From contig CANRAU010000011.1 in the NCBI GenBank assembly GCA_947628665.1, forward strand, positions 1-64,000: a stretch of 64,000 nt of DNA, given 5' to 3'. A program made the position numbers and the translations under genes. Source of the stretch: an uncultured Clostridia bacterium (GTDB lineage Bacteria; Bacillota; Clostridia; Oscillospirales; Acutalibacteraceae). Positions 29,435-38,904 of the stretch are shown here, in pieces (within the stretch, counting starts at the first letter, position 1; every line of letters begins with the position of its first letter). A model generated the notes under the pieces. That model did not search any database. It was not told where the DNA came from and saw nothing but the letters and a program-made list of their open reading frames with translations.

Positions 29435-30231
29435 ATAAGTCCTCTATGTAAAAATTTTGCGTTGGGCGGCGCACTTTCCCTTTGCAAAAGCGCATCGACC
29501 ATTTGGGTAATATCCGCCGCCGTATATGTCGCCGCCGACCGCACCTCCTCGCGCGCGGAATCGATCGCAAACGAGGAAAATGTGCGGATCATTTCCAGAT
29601 CGTTCAAATTATCGCCCGCAACAAACAGCGATTCTTCCCTGCCGCCGAAATGCGCGAGCATTTCCCGCAGGCCGCGCACTTTCCCTGTATGCGGCGCGCA
29701 GACGTCGACATAGATGCCGTTTTGGTGCGCGGTCATCATCTCCGAGTAGTCCCGATTGACGGTATCTACAAAGCGGCGTGCTGTCTCCTCATCCGAAAAG
29801 CAAGTCCCCGCTTCGTGAAAGCCGTCCAACAGCGGCAGTTTTTCGGGCGGAAGCACCTTGACGTTTTCATAAAGCGGCGGGAAGCCCGTATCCAGCCATG
29901 TGATCTGCAAGCCCTTGGACACGCAGAAATAGCGTCCGCCCAGTTCCAAAGTCAAATCGTAGAGCGGCCGTACCGCCGTTCGGGGGGCTAAATGTTCGCA
30001 AAGGACGCGTCCCGTCCCGTCAAGCAACATAGAACCCGTACAGCAGACCAAAAAATCGTATGGGAGATGCCAATGCTCGATCTCCCTTAAAATCGTGGGC
30101 AGATACCGACCTGTAACAATGCCGAATTTGTGACCCGCCTTGCGAAACCGAATGATCGCATCCCGATCCGAATCGGTGATCTGACGGTCACGAAACAGCG
30201 TTCCGTCATAATCCGTTGCCAAAAATTGCAT
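29431..30231 (-). CDS. HAD-superfamily phosphatase, Cof type
   Basis: A 266-residue cytoplasmic phosphatase of the Cof/IIB HAD family. Motif I is ATDYDGTLF, with the nucleophile Asp near residue 7; motif III/IV is AGDNLNDLEMI, and SFAIDSAREEVRSAATYTA is the usual family tail. The substrate is probably a sugar phosphate or cofactor phosphate. Coupling to hisHF might suggest a histidinol-phosphatase role, but the sequence looks like general Cof phosphatases, so this stays inference. Confidence 0.85.
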   Translation of the reverse strand: MQFLATDYDGTLFRDRQITDSDRDAIIRFRKAGHKFGIVTGRYLPTILREIEHWHLPYDFLVCCTGSMLLDGTGRVLCEHLAPRTAVRPLYDLTLELGGRYFCVSKGLQITWLDTGFPPLYENVKVLPPEKLPLLDGFHEAGTCFSDEETARRFVDTVNRDYSEMMTAHQNGIYVDVCAPHTGKVRGLREMLAHFGGREESLFVAGDNLNDLEMIRTFSSFAIDSAREEVRSAATYTAADITQMVDALLQRESAPPNAKFLHRGLI

Positions 30232-30398
30232 ATCCCGTATCCCTTCTTACGTTCTCGGACGAACCGCAGAAAACGAAAAAATATGGTACAAATTCGTTTA
30301 AAATGTATTTTATCACATTTTTAGGAAAAAGGCTATAGAAAATTCCGCAATCTTTGCGCAAGGCGATCCGGGCAAGCGCATACGAACGACAACACGAG

Positions 30399-32000
30399 CT
30401 ATTGCAGTTCCGTAACGGCATTTGCAATATACTGAAACACGGGCGCGCAGTCCGCAGAACCGCCCTCGCCGTTTTCCTTAAGCACGGCGACGGCATAGCG
30501 CGGCGCATCATAGGGAAAATACCCGCAGAACCACGACTGCGTGACCTCCTCCCCGTTTTCCAAGAACCAGCCGCTCTGCGCTGTCCCCGTTTTTCCCGCT
30601 GCCGACACTTTGGCGGGTTTTGCATGCCTGCCGCTGCCGTTTTCGACAGAATAGTTGAGCAATGCCCCGACGCGGCGCGCGGTCTCCTCGGACATCGCCC
30701 GACGCGCGGTGGGCAAAAACGCCCGCTGCACCTCCTGCCCCGAGGCGTCAATGATCGCTTTCATTAAGCTCGGCGCGCGGTAAATACCGCCGTTGGCGAT
30801 CGCGGCGTAAACGGCCGCCATTTGCAAAGGGGAAGCGAGCAATTCCCCCTGTCCGAACGCGAGATTGGCAATGTCCTGTCCCGAAGTCAGCGAAAAAGCC
30901 GTCGGCATGATGCCGGATTTGGTATAAAAGCCGTCCGCCAATTCGATCTTTTTCCCAAGTCCGAGATTCTCTGCCATGGTGCAAAGCGCTTCCCTGCCCG
31001 TGTGCAGCGCAAGGTCGATAAAATACGGGTTACAGGAATTCGCCATGGCCTCTGAGAGATTCTGCCTGCCGTGTCCCGTGCGCACATGGCAGTTAAAAAC
31101 CGTTTCGCCCAGGGTATAAGCTCCCGTACACGTATAGGAAAACGATTCATGCAAGCCGTTTTCGATCGCGGCGGCGGCGGTGACGGCTTTGAAAACCGAA
31201 CCGACGGAGTACGGCGTGATCGCGCGGTTGAGAAACGGCGAACCGTCTGCGTCGAGACTTGCGGCGGGATCGTTCTGATCGAATGCGGGTACGCTTGCCA
31301 TGGCGCGAATTTCGGAGGTCGCCGTATCGAGTACAACTGCCGCCCCCGTGCCGATCTCGAATTTTTGCAGCGCCTCCTGCACGATTTTTTGAATGTCCCG
31401 ATCCAGCGTGAGCTTAACGCCCGCCGGAGAATTGTAGTTTTCCTGTGTGAATTCCAGCGCCGCGCCGTCCAAAAGTCTGCCCATGGCATCTACGCCGCAC
31501 CGCGCCTTCAATACGCCGCTTGCATTTTTTAAAATCGTATCGTAGTATTTTTCGATCCCGCAAACGCCGTCGCCGTCCGAGTTGATATAGCCGATCAAAT
31601 GCACGGCAAGGCCGTTCGTCTGATAGCGCTCCACGCGGTTGACGGTTTTCACATTGGCGGTTTGCAGCGGCGCAGCAGCTTCCGCCACGGCGATCTTGCC
31701 GTCGGATACAGTCTCAAACAGCGCGTCCTTATCCTCAGATTGCAGTACCGCGCCTGCCGCATTGAGCGCTTGCACGTCGGGCTGGATGGCGACTGCAAGG
31801 GTCGTTTCGCAGTTGACCAAGGGTTCGCCGTTTACATCATAGATATATCCGCGCGTTTCCCCCACTACCGCAGATAGGGTATTGCCCGACTGCGCGCCGC
31901 TGCTGACTGCCGAATCTGCGCTGATGGCAAGCATACGCATACTCAAAGAACCCATACACAGGCAGAAAAGCGTAAACAGCACGACGACCCTTTTCCCCAT
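30399..32000 (-). CDS. Penicillin-binding protein transpeptidase (class B/SpoVD-PBP2-like, short)
   Basis: A 533-residue peptidoglycan cross-linking enzyme with an N-terminal membrane anchor (about 4-22) and an extracytoplasmic catalytic domain. The active-site triad of motifs is intact: SVFK (Ser near 268), SCN in MANSCNPYF, and KTGTAQ near 468. The N-terminal part, with RGYIYDVNGEPLV, is shorter than in standard PBP2 or FtsI, so the dimerisation module is reduced. GGAGGTG lies ten bases before the ATG. Neighbours mltG and the murein-related genes upstream suggest a wall-growth or spore-cortex role; which is not decided by sequence. Confidence 0.88.
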   Translation of the reverse strand: MGKRVVVLFTLFCLCMGSLSMRMLAISADSAVSSGAQSGNTLSAVVGETRGYIYDVNGEPLVNCETTLAVAIQPDVQALNAAGAVLQSEDKDALFETVSDGKIAVAEAAAPLQTANVKTVNRVERYQTNGLAVHLIGYINSDGDGVCGIEKYYDTILKNASGVLKARCGVDAMGRLLDGAALEFTQENYNSPAGVKLTLDRDIQKIVQEALQKFEIGTGAAVVLDTATSEIRAMASVPAFDQNDPAASLDADGSPFLNRAITPYSVGSVFKAVTAAAAIENGLHESFSYTCTGAYTLGETVFNCHVRTGHGRQNLSEAMANSCNPYFIDLALHTGREALCTMAENLGLGKKIELADGFYTKSGIMPTAFSLTSGQDIANLAFGQGELLASPLQMAAVYAAIANGGIYRAPSLMKAIIDASGQEVQRAFLPTARRAMSEETARRVGALLNYSVENGSGRHAKPAKVSAAGKTGTAQSGWFLENGEEVTQSWFCGYFPYDAPRYAVAVLKENGEGGSADCAPVFQYIANAVTELQ

Positions 32001-32076
32001 AAAAAAAGCACCTCCGTTTCTTAGTATGAAACAAAGACGCCGGGGTTATCCGAAAATATGCCGCTTTTGGATACGG

Positions 32077-32946
32077 TTACTTTACAATAAAGCCATAGCC
32101 GCTGCCTGTTTTTCCGCCGTTTAACAGATATTGTTTGGCGCGTTTTTGCAGATCCGTATGTACAGGGAGCAAAGCGAGCGTTTCGCGGTCTGCCTTATGC
32201 ACGCCCCATAAGCGACGCAGCAGTTCATCGTTTTCAAAGCGGGTCTGCACCACACAGTCAAACAACGACGCAAAGCGTAAGATATTGCTGTCTGCGCGCA
32301 TAAACCGCACATTATTTGCATCCAAAAGCCAGCTGTCGCACACAAATCCCGCATAATCGTACCGAGGAAAATATTGCTGAAAAAACACACGCGCATCCTG
32401 CAAGGACTTCTGGCAAGCGGAAAAATCCAGACGCCCGCCCTCGGGGATGTGGATGTTGAGTACGGGGCGTCGGCTTTTGATCGGCACTTTGGTACGCAGG
32501 CGAAAAGGAATGCCCGAAGCGGTATGATTCGTCCTGAAGAACTGATATTGCAGGCGGCCGATACGAAACAGGTTCAAATATAAAGCATGACGAATCCACG
32601 AAAGCTCGCAAAGCCCGACAATGCCTTCTTCACGCGCACAGGTGTTGACCCAGACGGAAATGTCCTGCATCGTATCATAATAAATTGTTTCGGGAATGCC
32701 CAATTGCTTGTAAAGGACAAATGCGCGTTCCGCCTCGGCAAGCGCAAAGGCCAAGCAAAATGCCGCTCCGTCCGCACGGTTTTCCCGCAGGCGGCGGTAC
32801 GGGATCGACAGATGCGTTAAGTCCGCGTGCTTTTGTACGCGGCGAATTTCTTTTTCTTCATCAGAAAGCACCCGAAGCGCGACGTCGCGAGCCTCGGGCG
32901 GCAAATCAATTTTTGTACATAAATCGCAAATAAAGGTTCCATCCAT
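32077..32946 (-). CDS. Acyltransferase-like protein (NAT_N/GNAT-like C-terminal domains)
   Basis: A 289-residue cytoplasmic protein resembling the two-domain acyltransferase-like family common in Clostridia, with an all-alpha N-terminal part (about 1-120) and a GNAT-like C-terminal part containing LNIHIPEGGRLDF, FFQQYFP and FVCDSWLLD. The family name is from remembered patterns such as IHIPxGGxLD and CDSWLL; the enzymatic reaction is not known. It starts four bases after the U32 stop codon and lies in the mltG-PBP operon. Confidence 0.65.
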   Translation of the reverse strand: MDGTFICDLCTKIDLPPEARDVALRVLSDEEKEIRRVQKHADLTHLSIPYRRLRENRADGAAFCLAFALAEAERAFVLYKQLGIPETIYYDTMQDISVWVNTCAREEGIVGLCELSWIRHALYLNLFRIGRLQYQFFRTNHTASGIPFRLRTKVPIKSRRPVLNIHIPEGGRLDFSACQKSLQDARVFFQQYFPRYDYAGFVCDSWLLDANNVRFMRADSNILRFASLFDCVVQTRFENDELLRRLWGVHKADRETLALLPVHTDLQKRAKQYLLNGGKTGSGYGFIVK

Positions 32947-32950
32947 TGGA

Positions 32951-34183
32951 TCACGTTTGCTTTCTAAGCAGCGCGCCCGTCTCGGGACAAAGCGTGCAGC
33001 GGATGCGCAGATTCATCATCGGATGCGGTGCGTCCGTAATGGGTTTTCCGTCTTCGGTGTACATGGCTTCAACCGACAGCATTTGCGGCGCTTTGCCTTT
33101 TTCGAGCAATTCGAGCGTCTCGCCGACCGAGAATTTGTTGCGCTGTTGTACATAGAGGTATTCGCCGTCGCTCTTCGTTACGACCGCGCAAACCTCCCAC
33201 GGGCGGCGATAGCCTCCCGCAAAGCTGATATGCGCTTCTTTTAAGGGATCGTCGAAATAAAAGCCCGTGCAATAGTCCCGAAAGCTAACCTTGCGCGTCT
33301 CCTCCACGATCCAGGACTCCGGCTTCCAATCCTTTGCAGGCGCGGCGCAATAGGCGTCGACCGCGGCGCGGTAAGCATTGGTCACGACCGCCGTGTAATA
33401 GGCGGATTTCGCGCGACCCTCGATTTTAAAGCTGTCTATCCCCGCTTCCATGAGCGCGGGGATATGCTCGATCATACACATATCCCTGGAATTTAGGATA
33501 TACGTACCATTCGCATCCTCGGTGATCGGAAAATACTGCCCGTCGCGCGTTTCTTCCATGAGCGCATACGACCAGCGGCACGGCTGGGCGCACGCCCCAC
33601 GGTTCGCGTCGCGCCCCGTCAGATAATTGGATAACAGACAGCGACCCGAAAAGGAAACGCACATTGCGCCGTGTACAAAGCATTCGATCTCCAGCTCTTT
33701 GGGCGTTTTGGCGCGAATTTCGGTGATCTCGGAAAGGCGCAGCTCCCGCGCGGGGACGATCCGCTGCGCGCCCAAATCGTAAAGCATACGCGCGGCGGCG
33801 TAATTGACCACGCCCGCCTGCGTGGAGATGTGTACGGGAATCTGCGGCGCGTACCGTTTGCAAAGCGTCAAAACGCCTAAATCCGCGACGATCAGCGCAT
33901 CGACCTTACAGGCCGCCGCCTGCTCCAAAAACGCGGGAAGGCGGTCGATCTCGGCATTGCGCGGCAGCGTGTTGCAGGTCAGATACACCTTTGCGCCCGC
34001 TTTATGCGCCGTCTCCACTGCGTTGTGCATCGCGTCCAATGGAAAATTTGCGGGAGCAGCGCGCATACCGAATTCCGTCGCGCCAAGATACACAGCGTCC
34101 GCGCCGTAATACAAAGCCGCTTTCAACCGCTCCATATCCCCTGCGGGGCTTAAGATCTCGGGTTTTTTGCTTATGCGATCCAT
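32951..34183 (-). CDS. Peptidase U32 family protein, TrhP-like tRNA U34 hydroxylation factor
   Basis: A 410-residue protein with the U32 signature ECFVHGAMCVSFSGRCLLSNY-like stretch around residues 170-190, the KPEILSPAGDMERLKAALYYGADAVY N-terminus and RGACAQPCRW. The conserved cysteines suggest an iron-sulfur or metal site. Despite the name, family members YrrN/YrrO (TrhP) take part in prephenate-dependent hydroxylation of U34 in tRNA. In Bacillus yrrN and yrrO lie near mltG, as here, which favours TrhP over a collagenase. The ATG at 34183 follows AAGGTG; extension to 34282 lies in mltG. Confidence 0.82.
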   Translation of the reverse strand: MDRISKKPEILSPAGDMERLKAALYYGADAVYLGATEFGMRAAPANFPLDAMHNAVETAHKAGAKVYLTCNTLPRNAEIDRLPAFLEQAAACKVDALIVADLGVLTLCKRYAPQIPVHISTQAGVVNYAAARMLYDLGAQRIVPARELRLSEITEIRAKTPKELEIECFVHGAMCVSFSGRCLLSNYLTGRDANRGACAQPCRWSYALMEETRDGQYFPITEDANGTYILNSRDMCMIEHIPALMEAGIDSFKIEGRAKSAYYTAVVTNAYRAAVDAYCAAPAKDWKPESWIVEETRKVSFRDYCTGFYFDDPLKEAHISFAGGYRRPWEVCAVVTKSDGEYLYVQQRNKFSVGETLELLEKGKAPQMLSVEAMYTEDGKPITDAPHPMMNLRIRCTLCPETGALLRKQT

Positions 34184-34196
34184 GCGTTTTTGCACC

Positions 34197-35966
34197 TTAC
34201 TGGTTCTTCTTTTTCTGCGCCTCGGAGTTGGCGTTGAGAATGGCGATGTTGTTGGAACGGCGCTCGCTGTCGTTGCGCGCAAGGTAGAGCTTCTTCTTCA
34301 CATCGTGCGCAAAGAAATAGTATCCCGTATTCTCGGGGAACAGCGCGGCTTGAATGGCCTCGTCGCCCGGGTTGCAGATCGCGCCGACCGGAAGCCCTTC
34401 ACAGCGATACGTGCTGTACAGCGCCGTAAAGCCCGAAAGCGCGGCCGCATCCTTGACGTTCGGCTGGATATAGTCGTTGACGTACTCGGTCGTTGAGTCG
34501 CATTGCAGCGAAGGATAAAGCCCGGCGTTGTTCAGGCGGTTATGCAGCACCGACGAAATCAGCGGAGACTGATCCGCGCCGTAAGCCTCCTTCTGCACGA
34601 TGGACGCGAGCGTGATAATATCGTCCACCGACATATTCAGCTTTTTCGCCTGCTCGGCGTATTTATCCGTCCACTTGTTCTTGAAGTTGTTTAAGAATTT
34701 GCGCAACACGCTTGAGGGCGATTCGTTCAGATAAAACTCATAGGTGTCGGGATATAAATAGCCCTCCAGCAGCTGATAGCGCGCTTCCTTGTTGTCCTCT
34801 TCACGAATGAAGGAAAACTCGCTGCTGAAATCGATTTCGCGCATGGTTTGGTTCAGAAGCGCGGCGGTGCAAACCCCGGCCTCTTCCAGCCGCTTTAAGA
34901 TTTGATCGACCGTAAAGCCCTCGGGGAAGGTCAGTGTGACGGTTTCGCCCGTAACGGTCGGCTCTTTAAAGGTCGTGAGCATTTTTTCCATGCCCATGGA
35001 GGCGGTCACATAGTATACGCCCGTCAAGTAGTTATCGTCCTTAAATCTTACGAGCTTTGCGATCAGGTAGCAGAAATGGCGATGCTCGATAAGATCCTGC
35101 TCCTGTAGAATTTTGAGTACGGATTTTGTATTGGAGTCGTTCGGGATATTGACGGTGACCACAGTCTCGCTGTCGCGATGCACGGCAAAGACGTCGTTTA
35201 AGCAGCTGATGGCATAGGTGGAAAGCAGGATGGAGCACACCACGCAAACGGCAATGACGATCCATGTCTTTTTATTTTGGACAAAAAACGCCTTAACCGT
35301 TTCGCGGTTGAGCCTTTGCCGAAGAGGCAGACGCTCTTCGTCTGTCTTCGCTTCGTCAAACGCCTGCGTCACCATGGAATCGTCCTCGGTAGCATCCCGC
35401 ACGGGGCCTTGCTTTTGCCCGTTTTCCGCAAAAGTGCCGAAAGCGCGCGCTTTAGAATGCGCATTCGCCCGATTTTGCTCAGCGGTACGCGCTCTGCGCG
35501 CCGCACTGTTTGCGGCGGACGCTTTGGGCGCGGTGTTGAATTCCTCGTCTAAACCCTTGATCTCTATCTTAAACGTACCCGTCTTGTGTACAGGCTCTGC
35601 GGGAGACATGGGCATGATGGGCGCGTCGTCTATTTGGGTTTTCGGCGGCTCTTTAGCGGCCTTTGCAGGCGCGGAACGCCGGGGCGGCTGCGGTGCGGCG
35701 GAAGCCGAACGCTGCGGCTGTGCATTCGTTTGCGACGGCGTTTTCGGACGTGCGGCGGAAGCCCCCGACGCGGTACTGCGGCTTTTTGCCGCGTCACGCA
35801 GAGAGCCTTTCGGCTGCGGAATACGGCGCGTATCGGAAGAAACCTTTCCTTTCGCCGCTTCCTGTTCGGCGCGCGATTTTTTACGGTCGTCTTCTTCGGC
35901 GTATGCGTTCAACAATTCGTTATACGCATCCTCGTTGAAAAAGTTTCTTAAATCGTCGTCATGCAT
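34197..35966 (-). CDS. mltG: Endolytic murein transglycosylase MltG
   Basis: A 589-residue protein that cleaves nascent glycan strands and so sets their length. The YceG domain has the LysM-like first part and the catalytic Glu in IVQKEAYG, followed by SPLISSVLHNRL and PLQCDSTTEY; the conserved C-terminus includes NPGDEAIQAALFP. A single transmembrane helix (about 233-255) is preceded by an unusually long cytoplasmic region of about 230 residues, rich in A, P, S, Q, R and K and probably disordered. AGGAGG lies eleven bases before the ATG. It heads the murein/translation part of the run. Confidence 0.92.
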   Translation of the reverse strand: MHDDDLRNFFNEDAYNELLNAYAEEDDRKKSRAEQEAAKGKVSSDTRRIPQPKGSLRDAAKSRSTASGASAARPKTPSQTNAQPQRSASAAPQPPRRSAPAKAAKEPPKTQIDDAPIMPMSPAEPVHKTGTFKIEIKGLDEEFNTAPKASAANSAARRARTAEQNRANAHSKARAFGTFAENGQKQGPVRDATEDDSMVTQAFDEAKTDEERLPLRQRLNRETVKAFFVQNKKTWIVIAVCVVCSILLSTYAISCLNDVFAVHRDSETVVTVNIPNDSNTKSVLKILQEQDLIEHRHFCYLIAKLVRFKDDNYLTGVYYVTASMGMEKMLTTFKEPTVTGETVTLTFPEGFTVDQILKRLEEAGVCTAALLNQTMREIDFSSEFSFIREEDNKEARYQLLEGYLYPDTYEFYLNESPSSVLRKFLNNFKNKWTDKYAEQAKKLNMSVDDIITLASIVQKEAYGADQSPLISSVLHNRLNNAGLYPSLQCDSTTEYVNDYIQPNVKDAAALSGFTALYSTYRCEGLPVGAICNPGDEAIQAALFPENTGYYFFAHDVKKKLYLARNDSERRSNNIAILNANSEAQKKKNQ

Positions 35967-35993
35967 CGCGTCAAACGCCTCCTTTCGGGTTCT

Positions 35994-36578
35994 TTATCGG
36001 TTCAAAATACAGGTATGTGCTTCGGTCAAAACCGTATCCACACGGCAATCAAACACGTCGTGCGGCAAGCTCTTTCGGAAGCCGTTTTCGTAGACAAGCC
36101 CTATCGTTTGCCCCGAAAAGCGGGATAAAAAGCGGTCGTAATAGCCCTTCCCGTACCCTAAGCGATACCCGCTTTTGTCATATGCGAGCGCGGGTACGAT
36201 GCACAGACCCGTACAAAGGTCGGTAAGCTTCTCGCACCGCGCAGGGTCCGGCTCTAAAATGCCGTATGTGCCCTGTAAGAGCGCGGAGAGGTCGGGCAGA
36301 ATGTAAAACTCCATTTCCCGTGTACCCTCTATGCAGCGCGGCACGGCAACGGTTTTGCCGGCACTTAGCGCTTGGGCTAAAATCGCGCGGGTATCGACCT
36401 CGATTTCGGTCGAAACATAGCAAAGCAGCGTGTGCGCGTTTCGGTACGCCGAAAGCGCGAACAGCCTGTCGGCCACGGCTTTATCGAGCCGCGCTTTTTC
36501 TTCGGCGGACAAGCGCAGGCGTTGTGCCTTGCAAGCCGAGCGAAGCGCACGCTTGGCAGCGTTTATATCCTGCCCCAT
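35994..36578 (-). CDS. 5-formyltetrahydrofolate cyclo-ligase
   Basis: A 194-residue enzyme converting 5-formyl-THF to 5,10-methenyl-THF with ATP. The N-terminal basic helices (KRALRSACKAQRLRLS), the FYILPD strand, and the C-terminal nucleotide motif GYRLGYGKGYYDRFL are characteristic. The ATG at 36578 shares a base with the TAA of the DJ-1 gene (TAATG), which favours re-initiation; an ATG at 36587 is equally possible. A link to the nearby thyX/tmk folate-dTMP genes is plausible. Confidence 0.92.
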   Translation of the reverse strand: MGQDINAAKRALRSACKAQRLRLSAEEKARLDKAVADRLFALSAYRNAHTLLCYVSTEIEVDTRAILAQALSAGKTVAVPRCIEGTREMEFYILPDLSALLQGTYGILEPDPARCEKLTDLCTGLCIVPALAYDKSGYRLGYGKGYYDRFLSRFSGQTIGLVYENGFRKSLPHDVFDCRVDTVLTEAHTCILNR

Positions 36579-37120
36579 TATGCGCATTGAATCGACGTGC
36601 GGATCTTTTGGGCGGTTTCCTCGTTCGTCAGCGCCGCCGCAACGGCAAGGCCGAACTCGACGGCAACGCCCATACCTTTCGCGGTGATGAAGTTCCCGTC
36701 GCGGCAGACGGGCTTGTCGGAGAGCGTCGCACCCTGGAGCGCATCCTCAAAGCCGGGGAAGCAAATGGCCTGTTTGCCGTTCAAAAGCCCTTTGTGGCCA
36801 AGGATAGAGGGAGCAGCGCAAATCGCGGCGATCAGTAGTCCCCGCTGCGCGGCAAAATCCAACGCCCGCTGTACGGTCTGTGCGCCCTCCAAATGCATCG
36901 TGCCGGGCTGGCCACCGGGCAAAAGCACGGCCTGCAAGGCGTCGTCCAAACAGATTTGCGCGTCGGTCACATCGGCCTCCACCGAAATACCGTGCGCACC
37001 CGTGACCGTTTTCGCTCCGACGCCGACCGTTTGCACGGTCAGCCCCGCGCGGCGAAGAATATCTACGGGCGCAAGCGCTTCGATCTCCTCGAAACCGTCG
37101 GCTAAAAACACATAGATCAT
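36578..37120 (-). CDS. DJ-1/PfpI family protein
   Basis: A 180-residue protein of the DJ-1/ThiJ type. It has VFLADGFEEIEALAP with the conserved Glu, the nucleophile elbow AAICAAPSIL (Cys near residue 100), and LPGGQPGT. Members act as deglycases/glyoxalases or redox-sensitive chaperones; which applies is unknown. AAGGTGG lies seven bases before the ATG at 37120; the ATG at 37144 is less well placed. Confidence 0.9.
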   Translation of the reverse strand: MIYVFLADGFEEIEALAPVDILRRAGLTVQTVGVGAKTVTGAHGISVEADVTDAQICLDDALQAVLLPGGQPGTMHLEGAQTVQRALDFAAQRGLLIAAICAAPSILGHKGLLNGKQAICFPGFEDALQGATLSDKPVCRDGNFITAKGMGVAVEFGLAVAAALTNEETAQKIRTSIQCA

Positions 37121-37154
37121 ACCGTTTCCACCTTTTTCGCACAACGCCTGCGCA

Positions 37155-38012
37155 TCAGCCCAAGGTCATGCCGAGATATAGATTTTGATTTTTCCCGCAT
37201 TGCGCCTTCGCGCGCGCGGAAACCGCCTGCAGCATACCGCTCGGAAGCGTCTTTCCCCGCGTGGGGAACAATTTCACGGGCGTATCCAGCGTAAACGTCT
37301 GCGCCGTGCAGCGTTCCAAAAGTAATTTTGCCGTTTCGGGGCGCGCTTCGGGCGTACAGCAGAATTCACAGACGTGCGCCGTTTTTTCCGCCTGCTCCCA
37401 CACGGCAAAGCCGTTTCGGAAAAACACGCTGTTTGTGCCGAACGCCGTTTCCAGTTTTTCGGCAAAATCCAGTGTAGATCTGCTCCAAACGATGTGCGGT
37501 ATTCCGCGTAAAGCGCACGCACGCACGCAAAACCGCGTGTTCGGCGAATCCGGGAGCGGCAAGGCTTCTCTCGACGCGATACAGCTAAGCTCTTCGCGGG
37601 AAATCTGCGTTGCCCGCTTAAAAAAGGCGGTTTCAAAGCCCCTTTCGCCGTAATACCTGTACAAATCGGCGCTTGCGGGTACAAGATAAAGATAATCCCA
37701 GCCGCGCGTCTGCGCAGTCGTCAGCGCAAACTCCAAAAGCGCGGTCATAAGCCCCTGTCTGCGGTATTCGGGAGCGGTCGCAGCAGCGTAAATATAGGCG
37801 GCGGAAAAATCCCCGTTTTCGGTTTGCAGCGTATTTTCCAGTATATACAGCGCCGACGCGATTTTCCCGTCTATGATGGCCGTCAAGGTGTTTTCCGCAC
37901 GGTAACAGGTATCGAAAAACAGATCCACGGTTTCTTTCGTATCGCCGAACGCCGTCTGCCAAAGGGCGGTAATGGCGGCGCGATCCGTCGGGCGGCTGAA
38001 ACGTAACGTCAT
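37155..38012 (-). CDS. GNAT family N-acetyltransferase, Eis-like
   Basis: A 285-residue protein with an N-terminal GNAT domain: MTLRFSRPTDRAAITALWQTAFGD start, then the acetyl-CoA motif TAPEYRRQGLMTALLEFAL and YLYLVPASADLYRYYGERGFE. A second, weaker GNAT-like part and a sterol-carrier-like tail would match Eis-type enzymes. It may acetylate amines on small molecules or peptides; substrate unknown. It is separated from DUF2156 by four bases. Confidence 0.82.
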   Translation of the reverse strand: MTLRFSRPTDRAAITALWQTAFGDTKETVDLFFDTCYRAENTLTAIIDGKIASALYILENTLQTENGDFSAAYIYAAATAPEYRRQGLMTALLEFALTTAQTRGWDYLYLVPASADLYRYYGERGFETAFFKRATQISREELSCIASREALPLPDSPNTRFCVRACALRGIPHIVWSRSTLDFAEKLETAFGTNSVFFRNGFAVWEQAEKTAHVCEFCCTPEARPETAKLLLERCTAQTFTLDTPVKLFPTRGKTLPSGMLQAVSARAKAQCGKNQNLYLGMTLG

Positions 38013-38016
38013 GCTC

Positions 38017-38904
38017 TCACCCTTTATATACCGCTCGGTATTTCGGCAAAAGCAGCGTGGGATAATAGGATTCCTTGGCTCGTCTTAAGCCTTCGCTGCC
38101 CGTGTCCTCCTCGCGGTTGATGTATTTGTAGGCAGAGAGCGCATTGGCCGCAAATTCACGGTTGATGACCGGGTACGCGCCGCGCACGTCGGCATAGGCC
38201 TTTTCCACATGGGTGCAGAACACGGTATCGTTGAGCGCTTCGCCGAAGGTATAGGCGACCACCTTCCCGTCCGCGCGCAAAAGCCCCCCTTGAAAGCCCA
38301 GCTCAAAATAATGATCGAACCCGCGCTGAATGGCGATCAGCTCATGGCCGATCTCCTCGGGATTCTTTTCCTGATTTTTCCGCTCCCATTCGTCGTTCAT
38401 CGCAAGGCAATCCGCCATATTGTGCATATCAATCGGCTCGTAGCTCCAGGAAAAGGTGTTTTTGAAATATGTGATATGATTGCGCTTGCCGTGGTATTTA
38501 CGCCCCGCAAGGTCGATCAGATCCGTGCTGTTATAAATATAATCAAAGTATTCGCGCATGGGGATATAGGTGAATTGATCGGGCATCATAGCGTCCAATT
38601 CCCGCACATGTCGAGGCGTCAGACAATACAGCGTCAGCGGCACGCCGTCCGCGTCGGCGCAGCGCAGGAGTTCCCCAAGCGCGCCCTTTTTATCCCCCTC
38701 CCCGCAGGGAAAGAGATATGCCGGGTTTTCGCCGCCGTCGCGCGCCAAATACAGCCCCTTGTAGTTCGCAATGGTATTCTCATAAACCGACGACCACATA
38801 TACAGATTGCCGAAGCAGATTTCGCATGCAAGCTCGCCGGAAGCGCGCATGATCTCCGACACCCAGTTACGGTCGGACAGCTCCGGCTGTTTAAATTCCA
38901 ACAC
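38017..38904 (-). CDS. DUF2156 (LPG synthetase C-terminal-like) GNAT-fold protein
   Basis: A 295-residue soluble protein of the DUF2156 family, related to the catalytic half of phosphatidylglycerol lysyltransferases (MprF) but lacking their membrane half. Family-like segments are EICFGNLYMWSSVY, YHGKRNHITYFKN and the C-terminal NREEDTGSEGLRRAKESYYP. It probably transfers an amino acid or acyl group from a carrier. Start choice is open between TTG 38907 and GTG 38904; the latter is better spaced from AGGTGA. It overlaps the end of tmk by about 14 bases. Confidence 0.82.
   Translation of the reverse strand: MLEFKQPELSDRNWVSEIMRASGELACEICFGNLYMWSSVYENTIANYKGLYLARDGGENPAYLFPCGEGDKKGALGELLRCADADGVPLTLYCLTPRHVRELDAMMPDQFTYIPMREYFDYIYNSTDLIDLAGRKYHGKRNHITYFKNTFSWSYEPIDMHNMADCLAMNDEWERKNQEKNPEEIGHELIAIQRGFDHYFELGFQGGLLRADGKVVAYTFGEALNDTVFCTHVEKAYADVRGAYPVINREFAANALSAYKYINREEDTGSEGLRRAKESYYPTLLLPKYRAVYKG

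Noticed and set aside
36578-36587. Alternative start of the cyclo-ligase gene at 36587
   Set aside because: Equally possible, but the TAATG overlap at 36578 fits better; neither has a good ribosome binding site.
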